A DNA stretch of 37,402 bases from Lachnospiraceae bacterium UBA6403. Lineage in GTDB: Bacteria; Bacillota; Clostridia; Lachnospirales; Lachnospiraceae. The position numbers were made by a program, and so were the translations under genes. Location: the NCBI GenBank assembly GCA_002437435.1, contig DJPV01000091.1, positions 5,040-42,441 on the forward strand. Reading direction: 5' to 3'. The notes under the pieces are model-generated. The model ran no database searches and was not told the DNA's origin. It saw nothing but the letters and a program-made list of their open reading frames with translations. Each line of letters begins with the position of its first letter. Within the stretch, counting starts at the first letter, position 1. Shown in pieces: positions 34,491-37,402 of the stretch.

Positions 34491-34561
34491 AAACACCCGG
34501 CTGATCCAAATTGCTGTCACACTATACAACAGCAAATCCGAATCAACGGGTGTTCTTTTTT
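34491..34561. terminator. Composite bidirectional terminator
   Basis: The outer stem AACACCCG/CGGGTGTT and the inner stem TTGCTGT/ACAGCAA enclose a short loop. T-runs follow on the plus strand (T7) and on the minus strand (TTTTG). It ends both the acidic protein gene and the operon coming from the right. The right arm overlaps the last codons of the minus-strand gene. It lacks the structured core seen at the other two convergent junctions. Confidence 0.8.
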
Positions 34562-35454
34562 TGCAGTAATGGAATTATCTCATCCACAATACTCTCATCT
34601 TTGAAATTATGTTCATATATCATTCCGGCAGCATTTGATATAATCAGTTTGTAAATATTGCGTCCTGTCCTGCTTCTTCGTTCTGTATGCTTCGAGATCA
34701 CTTCTATATTTCTTAACAATATAATATCGGTGCGAAACAGTGTGCTGATAATCAGATATCTCTTCGTCACATAGCAATTATGATTTTCATATACAACTGC
34801 ATCATGTAACTGTCGGTTCATATCCCTCACAACCAGTTTCCTGTCAAATACGCCCTGTAAATGTCTGATCTGTGGGTGATACCACGGACAAAATATGCAG
34901 CAGATAATCTCTGCGACCGATAATGCCATCATAGCAAGTGCAAGATAAAATGCAAATTTCACAATACAGTAAAATGTCTTTGGATAGTCTACCTCGCTGA
35001 TCATATAATCATATGTTATCTTCTCTAATTGCTCCTTACTTATCCCTGCACTTTCTGCACACTGAGATAAAATGTAACTACAGGTTGCCGGGTCTTTCTT
35101 TAACTGTCCCTGTACAGTATAATCTCTTATGATCGATTCTGTATCTTCTACCAGCACGATCATAAATCTGTCATTTACCCATGCACAGTAATATCCGCCA
35201 ACACGCTTACCATTCACACAGTAATCATATCCCATATATTGAAGCTTATCAAACGACATTTCGACATTCGATATTCCGGAATTATACAATCCCGGAATAT
35301 CGGATAACTTCTTTATGGTGTGAAATGTAAAATTTCCAAGCAGATGGAACTGTACCATTAAGCCTGTAAGAACTGCCATGATAACTGCACTTCCAAGCAG
35401 CGACATAACTGTATTTTTCAATAATAAAAGATTCAGACGTTTATTCTGCATCAT
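34543..35454 (-). CDS. Two-pass membrane protein, possibly DUF6709 type
   Basis: This 303-residue protein has membrane segments at about 13-36 and 167-190. An extracytoplasmic domain lies between them (about 40-160, with YNSGISNVEMSFDKLQYMGYDYC), and a basic cytosolic domain follows (about 200-303) containing RYLIISTLFRTDIILLRNI, a PH-like pattern. I think it is related to Lachnospiraceae proteins labelled DUF6709, but this is recalled and uncertain. No enzymatic motif is seen. It is the third gene of the zinc-ribbon/TPM operon, 5 nt after the TPM gene. Confidence 0.7.
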   Translation of the reverse strand: MMQNKRLNLLLLKNTVMSLLGSAVIMAVLTGLMVQFHLLGNFTFHTIKKLSDIPGLYNSGISNVEMSFDKLQYMGYDYCVNGKRVGGYYCAWVNDRFMIVLVEDTESIIRDYTVQGQLKKDPATCSYILSQCAESAGISKEQLEKITYDYMISEVDYPKTFYCIVKFAFYLALAMMALSVAEIICCIFCPWYHPQIRHLQGVFDRKLVVRDMNRQLHDAVVYENHNCYVTKRYLIISTLFRTDIILLRNIEVISKHTERRSRTGRNIYKLIISNAAGMIYEHNFKDESIVDEIIPLLQKKNTR

Positions 35455-35459
35455 ATTCT

Positions 35460-36347
35460 TTAGAAGTGACTGCCACCACCACCATGGCTGCCTCCTCCAC
35501 CGCCTCCGCTGCTGCCTCCGCTGCTTGACGACTCTATTTTTACACTTGTAACATCTTTACGGATGAAAATATCACGATGATCCAGAAGTTCCACATTTCC
35601 ATTCACATATGTATTTAATGTAGTTGTATCTTTTCCAGCCTTCTTTGACATATTTGTAATAAAGAAGATTACGGCACACACAACAACTGCTACAAATATA
35701 AACAATGGAGATACATGAATTCCTCCACCGTTTGCACTCTTCATGCAACGGGCAGCCTTCTCAATCATAACTGTAAAGCCTTTTACAGCATCTGAACGCA
35801 GGTATTTACCACCAGCCTCCGTTAATGATGATGCCTTTGAATCACTGATCCTGGCTCGTACTCTGGTTCCCGATGTACTCATCCATACGTCTCCGGCTTC
35901 ATAGTTAGCTGCAATTACGATACTGTCACTTGGCACATAGCCATCACTTGTACTCCGATTACTGGAAGGATCATATTCCCAATTCTCCCATCCAAAACGG
36001 TTCTGATCGCACATTGCCGTTGCAACTGCTTTAATTGCTTCAAATTCGGCGTAATATGTATCAGACCAATATGTATCAAACATATTCTGTGCTTTTTCGT
36101 TGTCAATCGTTATAACAACGATATCTGCACCTATCTTATCTTCATATTCTGCAATTACATCTTCCAGTCTCTTTTCTTCTGAATCTGTAAGTTCCTCTCC
36201 ATAGTCGAATACTCTCTGATCTGTCAGACATTCTGTGTTGCTTCTCTTATCATGTTTCAGATTCTGCTTACTGACAAGAACACTTCCAACCATCAGAACA
36301 AGACCAATAACAAATAATACCAAAACGGTGATCTTATACTTTTTCAT
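35460..36347 (-). CDS. TPM domain membrane protein with Gly/Ser/His tail
   Basis: The 295-residue product has an N-terminal membrane segment (about 5-26), a TPM domain (about 45-190, from FDYGEELTDSEEKRLEDVIAEYEDKIGADIVVITID) and a second membrane segment (about 212-232). The C-terminal tail consists almost only of Gly and Ser with two His (about 272-295), like tails seen in YgcG-type proteins. TPM domains have been tied to phosphatase activity and photosystem repair in plants, but in bacteria the role is open. It lies between the zinc-ribbon gene (1 nt away) and the two-pass membrane protein gene (5 nt), so tight co-expression is expected. Confidence 0.87.
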   Translation of the reverse strand: MKKYKITVLVLFVIGLVLMVGSVLVSKQNLKHDKRSNTECLTDQRVFDYGEELTDSEEKRLEDVIAEYEDKIGADIVVITIDNEKAQNMFDTYWSDTYYAEFEAIKAVATAMCDQNRFGWENWEYDPSSNRSTSDGYVPSDSIVIAANYEAGDVWMSTSGTRVRARISDSKASSLTEAGGKYLRSDAVKGFTVMIEKAARCMKSANGGGIHVSPLFIFVAVVVCAVIFFITNMSKKAGKDTTTLNTYVNGNVELLDHRDIFIRKDVTSVKIESSSSGGSSGGGGGGSHGGGGSHF

Positions 36348-36348
36348 A

Positions 36349-37335
36349 TTAAATCACCTCCAGGATCATAGCTATACCGGAAGCACATACTGCTACCGAT
36401 GCAGCAAATGCTGCTGTAAGCCCAATTGCACGACTGATACTTCTCGGTGGTGTACCCACACATTTACCTGTCTGTCCATTTACATAGAACATATAATTCT
36501 GTCCCTTATAACGATATTCATAGATCCATACAGGCATCAGTGCAAACCGATTCGCCAGCAGTTTATTATTTGCATTCATATTCTCAGCTGTCAGACTGGT
36601 ATAACCGGAAGCTTCCTGTTCTGCCCATCTCTTTGACGTGTCATTCACCTTAGTTACTGCTCTTCCTGATAACTGATCCGGCGTATAATTGTATATCTCC
36701 GCATCAAAGCCTGACAGATACTTATTATCATGCTGAGTCAGCTGATCATAACCATACGGTTCCATCAGATCCATAATACCATCCGGCATCTCGATCGAAG
36801 CATCAATAGGAATACCGTTATACTTGATGTGCAGCTTCCGATAGACATCAAAATAAGATGTCTCTGTATATTTTCTATCGCCGGATGTCCATGTACGAAC
36901 CTTTGTACCAACGGCTTTATAATCTACATTTGTATCAAAATCATACAGCCAGAATGGCACATAAACTCCTCGAAGCTGTTCCAGTGTCTTTGTTGACAGG
37001 AAATCTGTTGGAAGAAATAATTTCTTTCCAAATTCCTGTTTTAACTTTTCTTCTGCGTCCCGCTTTGAAACCTTAAATGGCAGGATCACATCCGGTCCAT
37101 ATGGATATACTACAAAATCATCCCGGATGATCGGTACTCCGCACGCCGGACATCTGCCTGCCGAACCATATTCATTCCGATATGTGATCTGGCTTCCGCA
37201 TGCAGGACATATCATAGGTGTCTCGGATGGAATACTCTGTTCACAATCATTTCCACCACAGCTCATACATTTCATATGTCCGCTTTGTGGGTCATATACA
37301 ACATTTCCACCGCAATTCACGCACTTATAAATCAT
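36349..37335 (-). CDS. Double zinc-ribbon membrane-associated protein
   Basis: The 328-residue product starts with two zinc ribbons: Cys5, Cys8, Cys23, Cys26 and Cys43, Cys46, Cys62, Cys65. A beta-rich domain follows (about 75-295, with LRGVYVPFWLYDFDTNVDY and MPVWIYEYRYKGQNYMFYVNGQTGKCVG) and a single C-terminal membrane segment (about 303-325). Similar zinc-ribbon proteins are often called TFIIB-type or primosomal-like by homology, but it lacks helicase parts. Its function is unknown; the gene order suggests it works with the TPM protein at the membrane. It leads the operon; GGAGGAG lies before the ATG. Confidence 0.82.
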   Translation of the reverse strand: MIYKCVNCGGNVVYDPQSGHMKCMSCGGNDCEQSIPSETPMICPACGSQITYRNEYGSAGRCPACGVPIIRDDFVVYPYGPDVILPFKVSKRDAEEKLKQEFGKKLFLPTDFLSTKTLEQLRGVYVPFWLYDFDTNVDYKAVGTKVRTWTSGDRKYTETSYFDVYRKLHIKYNGIPIDASIEMPDGIMDLMEPYGYDQLTQHDNKYLSGFDAEIYNYTPDQLSGRAVTKVNDTSKRWAEQEASGYTSLTAENMNANNKLLANRFALMPVWIYEYRYKGQNYMFYVNGQTGKCVGTPPRSISRAIGLTAAFAASVAVCASGIAMILEVI

Positions 37336-37381
37336 GTGTTCTCTCCTCCTGTTTTAACCCCTTACAAATAAATTTGCGTCC

Positions 37382-37387
37382 ATTATA
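37382..37387 (-). promoter_or_regulatory. -10 box of the zinc-ribbon operon
   Basis: A perfect TATAAT on the minus strand lies about 47 bases before the start. The -35 box would fall just beyond the window's right edge. Confidence 0.55.
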
Positions 37388-37402
37388 TCATGTGCTTCGC
37401 AC

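Overview
The window looks like a chromosomal segment of an anaerobic, Gram-positive, spore-forming clostridium, most likely a Lachnospiraceae-type gut bacterium. This is inferred from AT-rich Firmicutes coding style, strong GGAGG ribosome-binding sites, two Spo0A-type regulators, a clostridial single-chain PurL, a 4-hydroxybutyrate dehydrogenase close to the Clostridium kluyveri type, a DUF512 radical-SAM protein and a DUF6465-type protein. Almost all genes lie on the minus strand. Only three are on the plus strand: glnB, a yqeG-like HAD gene and a small acidic protein. I see no tRNA, rRNA, CRISPR array, transposase or prophage gene.

Region 1 (1-7.9 kb), in minus-strand reading order: a 4-hydroxybutyrate dehydrogenase; a Spo0A-like paralogue with a degraded receiver; canonical spo0A with 0A boxes in front of it; two overlapping AstE/aspartoacylase-family genes, the second of which has lost its zinc and catalytic residues; and the 5' part of purL, cut by the window edge. 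Region 2 (8-15.9 kb): an orphan ClpX-type unfoldase, a DUF885 lipoprotein, a Csp-like subtilisin, then a promoter with phased direct repeats driving a Pro-Thr-Glu repeat membrane protein and a DUF512 protein. Region 3 (15.9-24.9 kb): glnB facing proC, a Lys/Ala-rich DUF6465-type protein, murF, then a nuclease-helicase, a DJ-1 protein, a CYTH protein, a HAD phosphatase and a DUF1189 membrane protein. Region 4 (25-29.4 kb): the riboflavin genes ribD, ribE, ribBA and ribH, with an FMN riboswitch placed after ribD rather than before it, and a divergent yqeG. Region 5 (29.4-37.4 kb): a large unknown protein, a membrane-bound MutS-type ATPase, a small acidic protein on the plus strand, and an operon of a zinc-ribbon protein, a TPM-domain protein and a two-pass membrane protein.

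The most unusual signal is a pair of related, highly structured elements at 16260-16429 and 29436-29571, in opposite orientations. Each sits between two convergent genes. Each has long outer inverted-repeat arms unique to its site, enclosing a homologous core of about 103 nt. The core hairpin differs between the copies by compensatory base-pair changes. This looks like a dispersed structured RNA or palindromic mobile element lodged in terminator hairpins. Other points of note are the tandem Spo0A pair with one receiver lacking most phosphorylation residues, the paired AstE enzyme and pseudoenzyme, the riboswitch that leaves ribD outside direct FMN control, and the membrane-anchored MutS homologue.
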